Shown here: piece by piece, positions 26,303-34,537 of the stretch
Layout: the number at the start of each line of letters is the position of its first letter
How positions within the stretch are numbered: the first letter of the stretch is position 1
Assembly (NCBI GenBank): GCA_003576845.1
Contig: QEVJ01000049.1
Span: forward strand, 1 to 40,757
Reading direction: 5' to 3'
Source of the DNA: Planctomycetota bacterium
Lineage (GTDB): Bacteria > Planctomycetota > Planctomycetia > Pirellulales > PLA5
DNA: 40,757 nucleotides
The notes under the pieces: generated by a model
Seen by the model: only the letters and a program-made list of their open reading frames with translations
Database searches by the model: none
What the model was told of the DNA's origin: nothing
Made by a program: the position numbers and the translations under genes

Positions 26303-28108
26303 TTAGTCGCTTGCGGGCGCAGACTCGCGGTGGGGGCGACGGGCCCGATAACCTTCGAGCCGGGCGGCGATTTCGCGTTCGCGGGCCGCGTCCGATTGGC
26401 TTTTCGCGACGGCGAGGGCCGCTTCGGCCATTTTGACCGCGTCCGGGAATCGCCCTACCTCCGCGTATGCGGCCGCGAGCGCATCGAGAACCGCCAGGTC
26501 GCGCCGCCCCGGGCCGTTCGCGAGCGGCTCGACCAGTTCCAACGCCTCGCGGCCGTTGCGGAGCGCGTCTTCCGGGCTGGTCGACAGGAGCCACGCGAGA
26601 CCCGCCCGCGCCGCGACATGGTCGGCATGGTATTCGAGGGCCCGGCGATAGGCGGCCGCGGCGTCCTGCGGCTTCCGCTCGAATTCCGCAATCCGGCCAG
26701 TCATCTGGTGCATGTCGGCCACGCGGAGGTTGCGATTCACGTCCTCCCGCGAGCGGCCCGGGCTCGGCGGGGCGGATTCCTGACTCAAATACTTGTCGAT
26801 ATACGCCCGGGCGTCGGCGGGATAGCCGCCTTCCAAGTGGGCAGACGCGACCGCGATCGGGTGCGACTCGAACAGGTCACGGGCCCAGCGGCCGGCAAAC
26901 GGGACCGCCCGCTGACGATAGGTCGCCGGATCGGCGGCCATGTCGAGGACGTCGGTGAGCAGAACCCGCGGCTCGACGGGACCGAAGTAGATCATCGTTC
27001 CGCGGCCGGCGGGGTCGATGAGCAGGCTTAGCGGCAACGGCAACGTCCGCTGGCGGTAGACCACGCGCCGCTGGAACTTGTCGACCGCGGCCAGCAAGGC
27101 GTTGTTTGCGCGACCGGCATAGAACGGGTATTTGAGGTTCGCGAGCACCGACCGAAGCGCATCGGCCGTCGGCGGATCGGACTGGTTCAGCCCATCGACG
27201 TTCAGGGCGACGATCCGCACCTTGAGCCGATCGAGGGCCGCCTTCTCCGTGCCGAACTCCCGAAGCTCCTTCAGACACGGCGCACACGACGTGGACCAGA
27301 AGTTGAGGAGCACCGGCACGCCGACGAGGTCCGCCGAGCGAATCGTCTGGCCCGCGAGATCGACATACTCGTACTCGTCCATCGGCAACGGTTCGAGCAG
27401 CTTGACGCGAGCGACGGACGATTGCGGCGGCGACTGCGGGGGCGAGGGCCGCAGCGCGACGTTTCGCGATACGGCGTTCGCTTCGGCTCGGCCCGTTCCT
27501 TGAACGAGGCGATAGCGGCCGTTCGGCTCAAGTCCGGCAAACGTCTCGACGCCCGGCTCGCCGCCCGTGGGCCAGCGAACGGTGACGCGCTCGATCTTGA
27601 TCGCGTTCGTTGTCGTTGCGTCGCCGAGTCCGAAGTGCAACCGCCGGGACGACTGGCTCAGATAGCCGTCGCCCGCCACGACCGATTGGACGAGCTTTCG
27701 CGGAGCCTGGCCGCCAAGCTCGACCTCGACCCACGCGCCCACCGCGTCGCGATTCGTGCCGCGCTCGGGATCGCCGACGAGTTCGAGCGTCAGATGGGCG
27801 TTGCCCGAGGAAATGTCGTTGCGCAGGAAGCGGACGCGGGGACTCGTGCGGTTGGCCACCCATAGGTCGAGGTCGCCGTCGTGGTCCCAGTCGGCGACCG
27901 CCACGCTGCGGGCGTCGTCGTCGAAGTCGAGACCCGTCGCGGCGGATACGTCGGCGAACCGCGGGCCGCGGGTGTTCAGAAAGCAGCAATTCCGCTCGCG
28001 GCCGCTGAACGAACGGCCTTCCTGGATCATCTGCGCAAGCTGCGTCCAGGCCGAGAGATAGGTTTCGCTCGGCGTGAGCTGGCCGGTGCCGGTGGGTGTT
28101 TGCGACAC
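26303..28108 (-). CDS. C-terminal part of a CRTAC1-type protein: last FG-GAP motif, ASPIC/UnbV, thioredoxin-like and TPR domains
   Basis: 601 codons open from GTG 28108. The first 100 residues finish an FG-GAP propeller (DWDHDGDLDLWVANR near 73-87 is a calcium-loop motif). ASPIC/UnbV domain about 110-205 (NAHLTLELVGD..., VVAGDGYLSQSSRRLHFGLG, RVTVRWPTG). Thioredoxin/TlpA-like domain about 235-400 with redox motif C275-A-P-C278 in NFWSTSCAPCLKEL. TPR-like helices from about 490 (AAAYRRALEYHADHVAARAGLAWLL, ALELVEPLANG). Standing alone this would be odd: no signal peptide, no ribosome-binding site in place before GTG 28108, and a propeller fragment at its start. It lies in the same frame as the gene at 28130-30205, separated only by a UGA and seven sense codons, so I read it as the second half of one protein of about 1300 residues. 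Confidence 0.8.
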   Translation of the reverse strand: MSQTPTGTGQLTPSETYLSAWTQLAQMIQEGRSFSGRERNCCFLNTRGPRFADVSAATGLDFDDDARSVAVADWDHDGDLDLWVANRTSPRVRFLRNDISSGNAHLTLELVGDPERGTNRDAVGAWVEVELGGQAPRKLVQSVVAGDGYLSQSSRRLHFGLGDATTTNAIKIERVTVRWPTGGEPGVETFAGLEPNGRYRLVQGTGRAEANAVSRNVALRPSPPQSPPQSSVARVKLLEPLPMDEYEYVDLAGQTIRSADLVGVPVLLNFWSTSCAPCLKELREFGTEKAALDRLKVRIVALNVDGLNQSDPPTADALRSVLANLKYPFYAGRANNALLAAVDKFQRRVVYRQRTLPLPLSLLIDPAGRGTMIYFGPVEPRVLLTDVLDMAADPATYRQRAVPFAGRWARDLFESHPIAVASAHLEGGYPADARAYIDKYLSQESAPPSPGRSREDVNRNLRVADMHQMTGRIAEFERKPQDAAAAYRRALEYHADHVAARAGLAWLLSTSPEDALRNGREALELVEPLANGPGRRDLAVLDALAAAYAEVGRFPDAVKMAEAALAVAKSQSDAAREREIAARLEGYRARRPHRESAPASD

Positions 28109-28132
28109 GACCTGTCGCCAATAGAAACTTCA
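28100..28132 (-). other. In-frame UGA followed by a bacterial SECIS-like hairpin (candidate selenocysteine site)
   Basis: On the minus strand the codons read GAT TTG TGA AGT TTC TAT TGG CGA, translating as GDL-UGA-SFYWRQVVSQ. Seventeen nucleotides after the UGA begins the loop of a perfect 6-bp stem: GCGACA (28118-28113), loop GGUCG, UGUCGC (28107-28102), extended by UU/AA across one bulged G. In E. coli fdhF the GGUC of the SelB-binding loop also begins 18 nt after the UGA and its loop is AGGUCU, so position and loop agree closely. The bulged base in fdhF is U; here it would be G. Insertion of selenocysteine is inferred, not shown. Selenocysteine machinery (selA, selB, selC, selD) is not in this window. 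Confidence 0.6.
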
Positions 28133-30205
28133 CAAATCGCCCGTGTCTTCTTGCGTGATGAAGCCGTTGGCGACGTAGATGTCCTCCCAGCCGTCGTTGT
28201 TGAGATCGACGAACTTGGAACCCCAGGCCCAGCGGCCGAGCGTGACCGCGGCATCGAGGCTTACGTCCTGGAACTTGCCATTGCCGAGATTGCGATAGAG
28301 CGAATTGCCGCGGGCGTGGTGACGAAGTTGTTCGAGCGTTTTGGCGTCCGCGCCGGCGAGGAATTGGGCCTGTTTCGTGACGCGGTTGCCCGCGGACGAG
28401 AACATGTTGGCGACGTAGAGGTCGAGGTCGCCGTCGTTGTCGTAATCGCCCCAGCAGGCGGACATGCCGGGACCGATGTCGTCGACGCCCGCTTCGCCGG
28501 CGACGTCGCGAAAGCGGCCGGCGTCGTTGCGATACAAGTTGTCGCGGCCGAAGTCGTTGGCGACGAACAGGTCGTCATCGCCGTCGTTGTCGTAATCGCC
28601 CCAGGCGGCGGCGTAGCTGAAGCGTCGGTTGTTCTCGTCGAGGCCGACTTCCTTGGTGACCTGCTTGAACCGAAAGCCCTGCCCGAACCGCGGATCGACG
28701 CGCGGGCCGTCGTTGCGGAGCAGCACGTTGCGGCCGCCGTTGTTCGCGTCGTGATACGGCACTGGGCGGGCGAAGAGAATGTGCCGCTCGACGCCCGGCC
28801 GCGGGTTGTAACCGCAGACGAACAAGTCGAGGTCGCCGTCGCGGTCGTAGTCGCTCGCCGCGAGCGAATAGGCAAACGACGCGGGCATCAGGGCGGTGCC
28901 GGCCGGGGTGAACCGCCCGCGACCGTCGTTCGCAAAGAACGCCACGCCCTCCCACACGGCGACGGCGAGGTCTTGATCGCCGTCGTTATCGAAATCGGAG
29001 AAGAGCGCGGCGTGCGTCGCGTCGATGAGATCGACTCCCGCCGTCGCGGACACGTCGGTCGCCGTGCCGTCGGCGTTTTGCACGTAGAGCCGGTTGGGCA
29101 ACCCGCCGGGCTGGCACACGTAGATGTCTTCCAGGGCATCGCCGTTTACGTCCGCGACGGCGATCCCCTGCCAACCGCCGACGTCGATGCCGAGCCGCTC
29201 GTCGAGATTGCCCGTCCAGTGGTCGGTGCCCAGGAGGAGTTGCGAGGCGAACGACGCGTTCGCCCCGAGGACGGCGGTCGTGCAGTCGGCGAACATGCCG
29301 CCTATGTCCGCCGTGGCGACAATGTTCTCGAAGTCGCTCGCGGCAATCGACGCCAGCAGCGGCAGTGCCTTGTCCGCAGTGCGTCGCCACGTGCAGCGGC
29401 ATTGGGCGTTCCACTGCACGCTGCCGGTCGCGGTGGGTCCGCCGATTTGCATCACCATCGTCGTCGTGGCGGTGTCGCCGGCGATGTCGACGCTCACCGT
29501 CTTGAACTTGGCGTGAATGTGCGGCTCGTCGCCGAGCGAGGCAATCAGATCGTTGAGCGCGGCGGCGAGTCCCACGATTCCGCGATGCTTGACCGCCTGG
29601 TCGCCGGCGGCGCGGCCGACTTGGAACGTCGCGTCGCGAAAGGTTTCTTCAAGCTGGCGGGCCGAGAGGTCCGTCGCGGTTACGTCGGCTGTGGCAAGCG
29701 ATTCGAACGCGGCGGCTTCGACGGGTTTCGCGGCGGAGATGAAGGCCGCGAGTTTTTTGAGTTGCTTGTCGGCGGCGTCGTTGAAAACCTCGGCGTCCCA
29801 GCCGTCGCGTTCGGCCGGCGTTTCCAGCGTGCGGCGCGTCGCGGCCGGCAACGCATCGGGCGACGTGGGGCGAACGAGCTCTTGCGGGGGCTGTGGCGAT
29901 TGCGACGGAGACGCACTGGCGTCCGGCAACGACTCGCGGGGAGAGTCGCCAACGTTGTTCGACGTCGACGGCGGCTGCTCGATGGCCGACTTGCCGCCTT
30001 CGGCGCTCGCGGTAAGTGCCGGCGGACGTTTGCCGTCGTCGTTGGACCCGCGTTCCCGATCGCCCAAAAAACGGTCGAACGCGACGTAGCAGGCAATCGC
30101 GACGGCGAATGCCAACAAGACGAGCCACCCGCGCCGTCGCGAGCCGGGCGAATCGGGCCGTTGCGCGGCTGGCGTCTTGGGAATGAATTGCGAGTTGGCA
30201 GCCAC
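28130..30205 (-). CDS. N-terminal part of a CRTAC1-type FG-GAP repeat protein, ending at a UGA that may be recoded
   Basis: 691 codons from GTG 30205 (AAGGG 8 nt upstream; GTG at 30271 is possible). A single membrane helix at about 26-47 (GWLVLLAFAVAIACYVAF) anchors it, followed by a Ser/Pro-rich linker and an alpha/beta region to about residue 320. Six FG-GAP calcium loops follow in order: DVNGDALEDI, DFDNDGDQDL, DYDRDGDLDL, DYDNDGDDDL, DYDNDGDLDL, DLNNDGWEDI. The open frame ends ANGFITQEDTGDL-UGA. CRTAC1-type propellers continue past this point with an FFWRQVV-like segment and a further blade, and exactly that (SFYWRQVV and a seventh calcium loop) follows the UGA in the same frame. Likely an exported, membrane-anchored protein of unknown substrate; this family is abundant in planctomycetes. 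Confidence 0.85.
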   Translation of the reverse strand: MAANSQFIPKTPAAQRPDSPGSRRRGWLVLLAFAVAIACYVAFDRFLGDRERGSNDDGKRPPALTASAEGGKSAIEQPPSTSNNVGDSPRESLPDASASPSQSPQPPQELVRPTSPDALPAATRRTLETPAERDGWDAEVFNDAADKQLKKLAAFISAAKPVEAAAFESLATADVTATDLSARQLEETFRDATFQVGRAAGDQAVKHRGIVGLAAALNDLIASLGDEPHIHAKFKTVSVDIAGDTATTTMVMQIGGPTATGSVQWNAQCRCTWRRTADKALPLLASIAASDFENIVATADIGGMFADCTTAVLGANASFASQLLLGTDHWTGNLDERLGIDVGGWQGIAVADVNGDALEDIYVCQPGGLPNRLYVQNADGTATDVSATAGVDLIDATHAALFSDFDNDGDQDLAVAVWEGVAFFANDGRGRFTPAGTALMPASFAYSLAASDYDRDGDLDLFVCGYNPRPGVERHILFARPVPYHDANNGGRNVLLRNDGPRVDPRFGQGFRFKQVTKEVGLDENNRRFSYAAAWGDYDNDGDDDLFVANDFGRDNLYRNDAGRFRDVAGEAGVDDIGPGMSACWGDYDNDGDLDLYVANMFSSAGNRVTKQAQFLAGADAKTLEQLRHHARGNSLYRNLGNGKFQDVSLDAAVTLGRWAWGSKFVDLNNDGWEDIYVANGFITQEDTGDL

Positions 30206-30371
30206 GCGGCCGACCCTTGCTGCACGCAAAGAAATGGCGAACCAAAAAAACGCGAATTCGATTCTAGACACGGCGATTGACCGTCGCCAGTCCGCGGGTC
30301 GCGCGACTTGAACGCAAATGTCGGGTGAGCCTCACTTCGTTCGGCCGACCCTATCCATTACGCCCCAACCG

Positions 30372-31199
30372 TTATGCGGCGGCGCGAGTATTTGAGACAT
30401 TCGCCGTAACGCTCGGGTCGTCGTCCGGCTGCGGCAGGGCGTGTTCCATTTCCCAGAGCCGGGCCTGCTTGACGAACGTGTTGAAGAACGCGGTGAGCAT
30501 GCAGACTTGCAGCCCGGCGAGGCCGTCGAGAAAGCCGAGCCGCAGCAAGTAAAGCTGCAAGAATCGCAGCATCGGTCTGATCGCAAGGCCAAAGAAACCC
30601 GTCCGTCTGCCGCGGTCCCACGAGTCTTCCGCGCCGAGCTTCGTGTATTTCACGTGCTTGGCGAAGAACTGGTCGAACGTCCAATAGGTGTAGTGGGCGA
30701 GATTGGCTCGCGTGTGCCCGGCGCGCCGCGGATCGACGTCGATCTCCTCGTGGACGCGGACTTGCCGATAGCGGCAAACGTCGCGGCGGATCAAGCGGAA
30801 CACGGCGTCGCTGTTCCACCCGCAATAGCGAATGCGGTGGCCGAGAAAATAGTTTTCGCGGCCGATCCAATAGCCGTCGAGATGCTCGGGCGGGTCGGCG
30901 AGGATCGCGCGGATTTCGGCGGCCAGTTCCGGCGTCACCCGCTCGTCGGCGTCGACGATCAGCACCCACGGATGGGCCGCTTGCGGAATCGCCCAGTTCT
31001 TGAAGTCCGCATAGCCTACGAACTCGCGTTCGATGATGCGGCACCCGCCGATCGACCGCACGATGTCGAGCGTATCGTCGGTCGACAGCGAGTCGGCGAC
31101 GAGAATCTCGTCGGCCAGGCCCTGCACCGACGCGATGCACGCGCGGATGTTCCTCCGCTCGTTGCGGCAAGGGATCAGAACGGTGAGTTTCGCGGACAT
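30372..31199 (-). CDS. Family 2 glycosyltransferase (WaaE/KdtX-like)
   Basis: 275 residues from ATG 31199. GT2 fold: LTVLIPCRNERRNIRACIASV at the start, ADEILVADSLSTDDT (nucleotide-sugar binding), and the DxD motif D83-A-D85 in VLIVDADERVTPEL. The later pattern GYWIGRENYFLGHRIRYCGWNSD..FRLIRRD and VRVHEEI is typical of the WaaE/KdtX branch that adds hexose to lipopolysaccharide core or related glycans. The C-terminal region has amphipathic helices (LRFLQLYLLRLGFLDGLAGLQVCML) likely to touch the inner membrane. The acceptor is unknown. It is on the same strand as ruvB and the small gene upstream, but the 160-bp gap makes an operon uncertain. Confidence 0.9.
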   Translation of the reverse strand: MSAKLTVLIPCRNERRNIRACIASVQGLADEILVADSLSTDDTLDIVRSIGGCRIIEREFVGYADFKNWAIPQAAHPWVLIVDADERVTPELAAEIRAILADPPEHLDGYWIGRENYFLGHRIRYCGWNSDAVFRLIRRDVCRYRQVRVHEEIDVDPRRAGHTRANLAHYTYWTFDQFFAKHVKYTKLGAEDSWDRGRRTGFFGLAIRPMLRFLQLYLLRLGFLDGLAGLQVCMLTAFFNTFVKQARLWEMEHALPQPDDDPSVTANVSNTRAAA

Positions 31200-31359
31200 G
31201 GGGCCTGCGACGCGCGAAGGGCGAAAGATCGTGCCAACGACGGCCGCATACAGTACCCTACGGCCGGCGGATCACCAAGATCATTCCAATGTCGCAGGCC
31301 GTCACGCCGTCACTTCGACCGCGAACAATCTGGACGCCCAATTGCCTCCGGATGACGCG

Positions 31360-31596
31360 CTATTCGCCACCCACAGCAAATGAGGCCGCGTCGTCGCGCA
31401 AATCGCGAAGCGCCCGGTCGACGATGCGGCGAATCTGTTTTTCCACTTCCTCGACCGACCGCTTCTCGTCTGGCAGCGCCATCCAGCAGAACTGAATCGC
31501 CTGACGGATTTGATGATCGACCTGCTGCGGGCTTAAAAAAACCCGCATACGTTCTCGATCATCGGGGTCTTTGGGGTCAAACCGTTCAATACCCAT
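31360..31596 (-). CDS. Small conserved hypothetical protein, 78 residues
   Basis: Starts at ATG 31596 (MGIERFDPKDPDDRERMR); the frame remains open to 31677 but that part looks non-coding. The sequence is highly charged and helical (SPQQVDHQIRQAIQFCWMALPDEKRSVEEVEKQIRRIVDRALRDLRDD), soluble, with no signal peptide. No domain is recognised. The good coding character and its position between ruvB and the glycosyltransferase gene, same strand, support it. The helix pattern would suit a dimeric or partner-binding small protein, but no function is claimed. Confidence 0.65.
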   Translation of the reverse strand: MGIERFDPKDPDDRERMRVFLSPQQVDHQIRQAIQFCWMALPDEKRSVEEVEKQIRRIVDRALRDLRDDAASFAVGGE

Positions 31597-31724
31597 AAGA
31601 TTCCGCTTGTCTTGGCGTTCGTTCGGATTTGCGACGTCGTTCGTGGACTTCGCGTCGATTGCCCGCCGTGTATTCACGGCGGGCTATATAACACAGCGGG
31701 CTAAATCTTACGGTGAGCCAAACT

Positions 31725-32783
31725 CTAGCGTGGGCCAAACGGCAGTTGACGTTGGGCGTCGCCGCCGGCTTGCGGTTCGCTCGCCTCGCGCACCGGTGGC
31801 GTAAGCCCGAGATGTTCGTACCCTTCCGCCGTGATTCTTCGGCCGCGGGGCGTGCGGACGACGAGCGCCGATCGCAACAAGAACGGCTCGACTTCATCTT
31901 CGAGCGTGTCGGGCTCGAGGTTCAGCGTATGGGCGATCGCGTCGACGCCGACCGGTCCGCCGTCGAACACGCGGACGATCGTCGCGAGGTACTTGCGGTC
32001 CTGACCGTCCAAACCGAGCACATCGATGCCCTGCATGTCGAGGGCTTCGCGGACGACGCTAACGGTCGCCCTCCCGCCGGCCCGGCTGGTGGCAAAATCT
32101 CGCACCCACCGCAGCCGATTGTTCGCAATCCGCGGCGTTCCGCGGCTGCGGGCGGCGATTTCGTCGGCCGCCTCGTCGTCGAGCGGAAGCTTCAGCTTCG
32201 TGGCGTTGCGGCGGACGATTTCGGCCAGTTCGACGACCGTGTAGAAATCCAAATGCTCGCGCATCTGGAACCGATCGCGCAGGGGCGCGGAAATCAAACC
32301 GGTCCGCGTCGTCGCGCCGATCAGCGTGAACGGCTTGAGCGTGATATTGAGCGTCCGGGCGTTGACGCCTTCGCCCAAAATAATGTCGATCCGAAAATCC
32401 TCCATCGCCGGATAGAGGAACTCCTCGACCGGCTTGGGGATCCGGTGAATTTCGTCGATGAACAGCACCGAGCCGGCTTCGGCGTTGGTCAGATACGGAA
32501 TCAGGTCCTTGGGCGCCTTGAGCGTGGCCCCGCTGGCGATCTGAAACGGCACGCCGAGATCGCGGGGAATGCACGTGGCGAACGTCGTCTTGCCGAGGCC
32601 AGGCGGACCGTCGAACAGAATGTGTCCGAGCGGCTCGTTCCGCTTGCTGGCGGCGTCCACCGCGATGCCCACCCGCGCGTACACCGCCCGCTGTCCGACC
32701 ATGTCCTGCATCCGTTGCGGGCGCAGGTCGCGGTCTTCGTCGTCGGACGCTCCGGAAGATTGATAGAGCGGTTCGCGGGCCAT
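31725..32783 (-). CDS. ruvB: Holliday junction branch migration ATPase RuvB
   Basis: 352 residues, the normal size, from ATG 32783. AAA+ motor that drives branch migration with RuvA at Holliday junctions. Walker A GPPGLGKTT (59-67), Walker B with DEIHR (110-114), sensor 1 GATTRTG, the SAPLRDRF segment, the arginine-finger region (SRGTPRIANNRLRWVRDF), then the winged-helix domain (RVFDGGPVGVDAIAHTLNLEPDTLEDEVEPFLL, RTPRGRRITAEGYEHLG). All family motifs are intact. ruvA and ruvC are not adjacent. A TATAGT hexamer on the minus strand near 32887-32892 could be its -10 element. Confidence 0.96.
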   Translation of the reverse strand: MAREPLYQSSGASDDEDRDLRPQRMQDMVGQRAVYARVGIAVDAASKRNEPLGHILFDGPPGLGKTTFATCIPRDLGVPFQIASGATLKAPKDLIPYLTNAEAGSVLFIDEIHRIPKPVEEFLYPAMEDFRIDIILGEGVNARTLNITLKPFTLIGATTRTGLISAPLRDRFQMREHLDFYTVVELAEIVRRNATKLKLPLDDEAADEIAARSRGTPRIANNRLRWVRDFATSRAGGRATVSVVREALDMQGIDVLGLDGQDRKYLATIVRVFDGGPVGVDAIAHTLNLEPDTLEDEVEPFLLRSALVVRTPRGRRITAEGYEHLGLTPPVREASEPQAGGDAQRQLPFGPR

Positions 32784-33244
32784 GAAGAAGCCGAATGCTT
32801 GCTGCGGAAAGAACGCCGAAGTTACTACGCCTAATCGACTTAGGACGTGCGCGAGTGCAGCGTCAACTCATCCATCCTGCGACTACTATACCAGCGCACA
32901 GCGGCAGACATGAAGAGCAACGCCGGTGAGGGTCGCAAAGCGGGTGCATGTCGCGACTTGCGCAAACGGGTGGCCTTTCCGACAACCGCGGGATTAGTCG
33001 CGGGTACACCTCCCTATCATCCGCAGCTCTCGCAATTTATTGTAATTGGATCGGTTTGGCTTTCTCGACCACCCGCCATCCGCACTGCTGCCATTCTTCG
33101 GGCACACGGCCCATCGGTCTCAACGTCCGGACCGACCTTGCCGGCGAGCGGCTTACGCGGTACTAATCCGCCCTCACGTCGTGTTCCCCAGTGGGCCGTG
33201 AAGTCCCTCGCGCAGTTGGCCCAGCCGTCCAAGCGTCTCTCGCC
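32784..33244. other. Intergenic stretch without a recognisable gene
   Basis: 461 bp between the divergent ruvB and DUF4105-like genes. Apart from a TATAGT -10-like hexamer on the minus strand near 32887-32892, I see no RNA gene, terminator or repeat. Short open frames here lack ribosome-binding sites and family resemblance. Confidence 0.5.
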
Positions 33245-34132
33245 ATGCGCCAAGGCCATCGTTCCGCACCGTGGTGGTTGCTTGCGGGGACCGCGCTCAG
33301 CGCCGCGGCGTTGGCCACCGGGTGCAAGTCCGTCACGACCTCCAAAAAGGATCCGATGGCCTACTTCGTGCCGTCGAACCAGCGGGTGTGGTCGCCGGAC
33401 CAGGCGGTGCTGCCGACCGCCGACATCGGCCGCGACGAGGTCCTCGTGCGGAACGTACGGAACTGCAAGTATCTCTCCGCCGACGATTACGTCGTCGATT
33501 ACTACGACCGGCTGATCGCCCTCGGCGATCTCGTGTCGGTCGACTACATCGTCGTGCCGTTTCAAGCCATGCCGACGATGGCGCATACGATGGTCAGCTT
33601 CGGCACCCGCGACGGGCAGCAGATCGTGGTGTCGGTCGAGATTCGCAAAGAGGCCGGCGAAAGCTATAGCGTCGTCAAGGGCCTGCTCAACGAGTTTGAG
33701 ATCATGTATGTCGTCGCCGACGAACGAGACGTTATCGACCTTCGCGCGCGGCACCGCGGCGACGACGTCTACGTTTACCCGTTGCGGGCCAACCCGGAAC
33801 AGGCGCAGGCGATCTTCGTCGATATGGTGCGGCGGGCGAACCAACTCGCCGAACGGCCCGAGTTCTACAACACCGTCTCGAACAACTGCACCACGTCTCT
33901 GCTCCTGCACTTCAACCGCATCGCCAAACGCCCGATCTCCGCGGCCGACCCGCGAGTAATCCTGCCGGGCTTGTCCGATCAGTTGCTCTACGAACTCGGC
34001 CTGATCGACACGAACGTAAGTTTCGAGGAAACGAAACGGCGAGCGAATGTCAGCCCGCTCGCCCGCCAGCACCGCGACAACCCCGACTACTCGCAAGCGA
34101 TCCGGGCGAATTGGTATCTAAGGCGGCAATGA
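33245..34132 (+). CDS. DUF4105 / Lnb-like periplasmic lipoprotein
   Basis: 295 residues from ATG 33245, chosen because it opens a lipoprotein signal (MRQGHRSAPWWLLAG... ending ALATGC-K, lipobox cysteine at about 29); a GTG at 33191 would bury it. The central region resembles DUF4105 (the N-terminal periplasmic domain of Lnb): NVRNCKYLSADDYVVDYYD, HTMVSFG, SVEIRKEAGESYS, VYVYPLRANPEQAQAIFVDMVRRANQL and FYNTVSNNCTTSLLLHF. In Lnb proteins this domain takes part in N-acylation of lipoproteins. Here the transmembrane part of Lnb is missing, so only the soluble domain is present and the activity is uncertain. Single-gene unit; a parS-like site lies 130 bp downstream. Confidence 0.75.
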   Translation: MRQGHRSAPWWLLAGTALSAAALATGCKSVTTSKKDPMAYFVPSNQRVWSPDQAVLPTADIGRDEVLVRNVRNCKYLSADDYVVDYYDRLIALGDLVSVDYIVVPFQAMPTMAHTMVSFGTRDGQQIVVSVEIRKEAGESYSVVKGLLNEFEIMYVVADERDVIDLRARHRGDDVYVYPLRANPEQAQAIFVDMVRRANQLAERPEFYNTVSNNCTTSLLLHFNRIAKRPISAADPRVILPGLSDQLLYELGLIDTNVSFEETKRRANVSPLARQHRDNPDYSQAIRANWYLRRQ

Positions 34133-34259
34133 GACAGAAACCGCCGCGGTGTGGCGACGTAATGGCGACGCTATGGAAAGGTCTCCCGACCTCGCCGCCA
34201 TACCCCTGACCGACAGGTCTCCAACTCCGCCGTCGCCCCAAATGCAATTCAACTGCAAA

Positions 34260-34275
34260 CGTTTCACGTGAAACG
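34260..34275. other. parS-like centromere site
   Basis: CGTTTCACGTGAAACG, a perfect 16-bp palindrome. The inner 14 bases equal the ParB binding consensus TGTTTCACGTGAAACA; only the outermost pair differs. It lies in the 405-bp non-coding gap between the DUF4105-like and the first DUF6268-like gene, as expected for a functional intergenic parS. It implies origin-proximal location, since parS sites cluster near oriC in most bacteria. parA/parB are not in the window. Confidence 0.72.
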
Positions 34276-34492
34276 CACAACAAAGGTGAGAAAACCTGGA
34301 CTTGACAACGACCCAGCTTGCCAAACCTAACCCCATAGAGTGGGCTGTGCCCGCCGCAATCGCCGATCCCTTCCGCATTTGGCGACGCTGTTCTTGGATC
34401 GCACCGTGGGCGCGAAGGAACGCAGAATGCGCATCACCGGACGCTAGGCAACGTCGGCGAACTGCGGAATTTAGGGAATCTCTCTGCCGATC

Positions 34493-34520
34493 TTGACGCT
34501 TGCGGGCGGATTTTGGTAAT
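34493..34520 (+). promoter_or_regulatory. Candidate sigma70-type promoter before the first DUF6268-like gene
   Basis: TTGACG (34493-34498), 16-nt spacer, GGTAAT (34515-34520); 5 of 6 and 4 of 6 consensus matches. The ATG at 34538 follows closely, so the leader would be only about 10 nt, with no clear ribosome-binding site. Confidence 0.4.
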
Positions 34521-34537
34521 CACCGCCGCGGAAAATC

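Noticed and set aside
26303-30205. Two independent adjacent genes in place of one recoded gene
   Set aside because: Not fully excluded, but the shared frame, continuous propeller motifs, lack of a start site for the second part and the hairpin after the UGA make one gene the better reading.
27881-30280. Plus-strand open frame of about 800 codons opposite the CRTAC1-type gene
   Set aside because: It mirrors the GC-rich, Asp/Gly-repeat coding strand; its sequence is Val/Arg/Gly-rich without family resemblance, while the minus strand has clear FG-GAP, thioredoxin and TPR motifs.
32948-33166. Short plus-strand open frame of 72 codons before the DUF4105-like gene
   Set aside because: No ribosome-binding site, no recognisable pattern and unusual composition; probably chance.
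34302-34330. TTGACA at 34302 as a promoter next to the parS-like site
   Set aside because: No acceptable -10 hexamer at 16-18 nt spacing; the site at 34493-34520 fits better.
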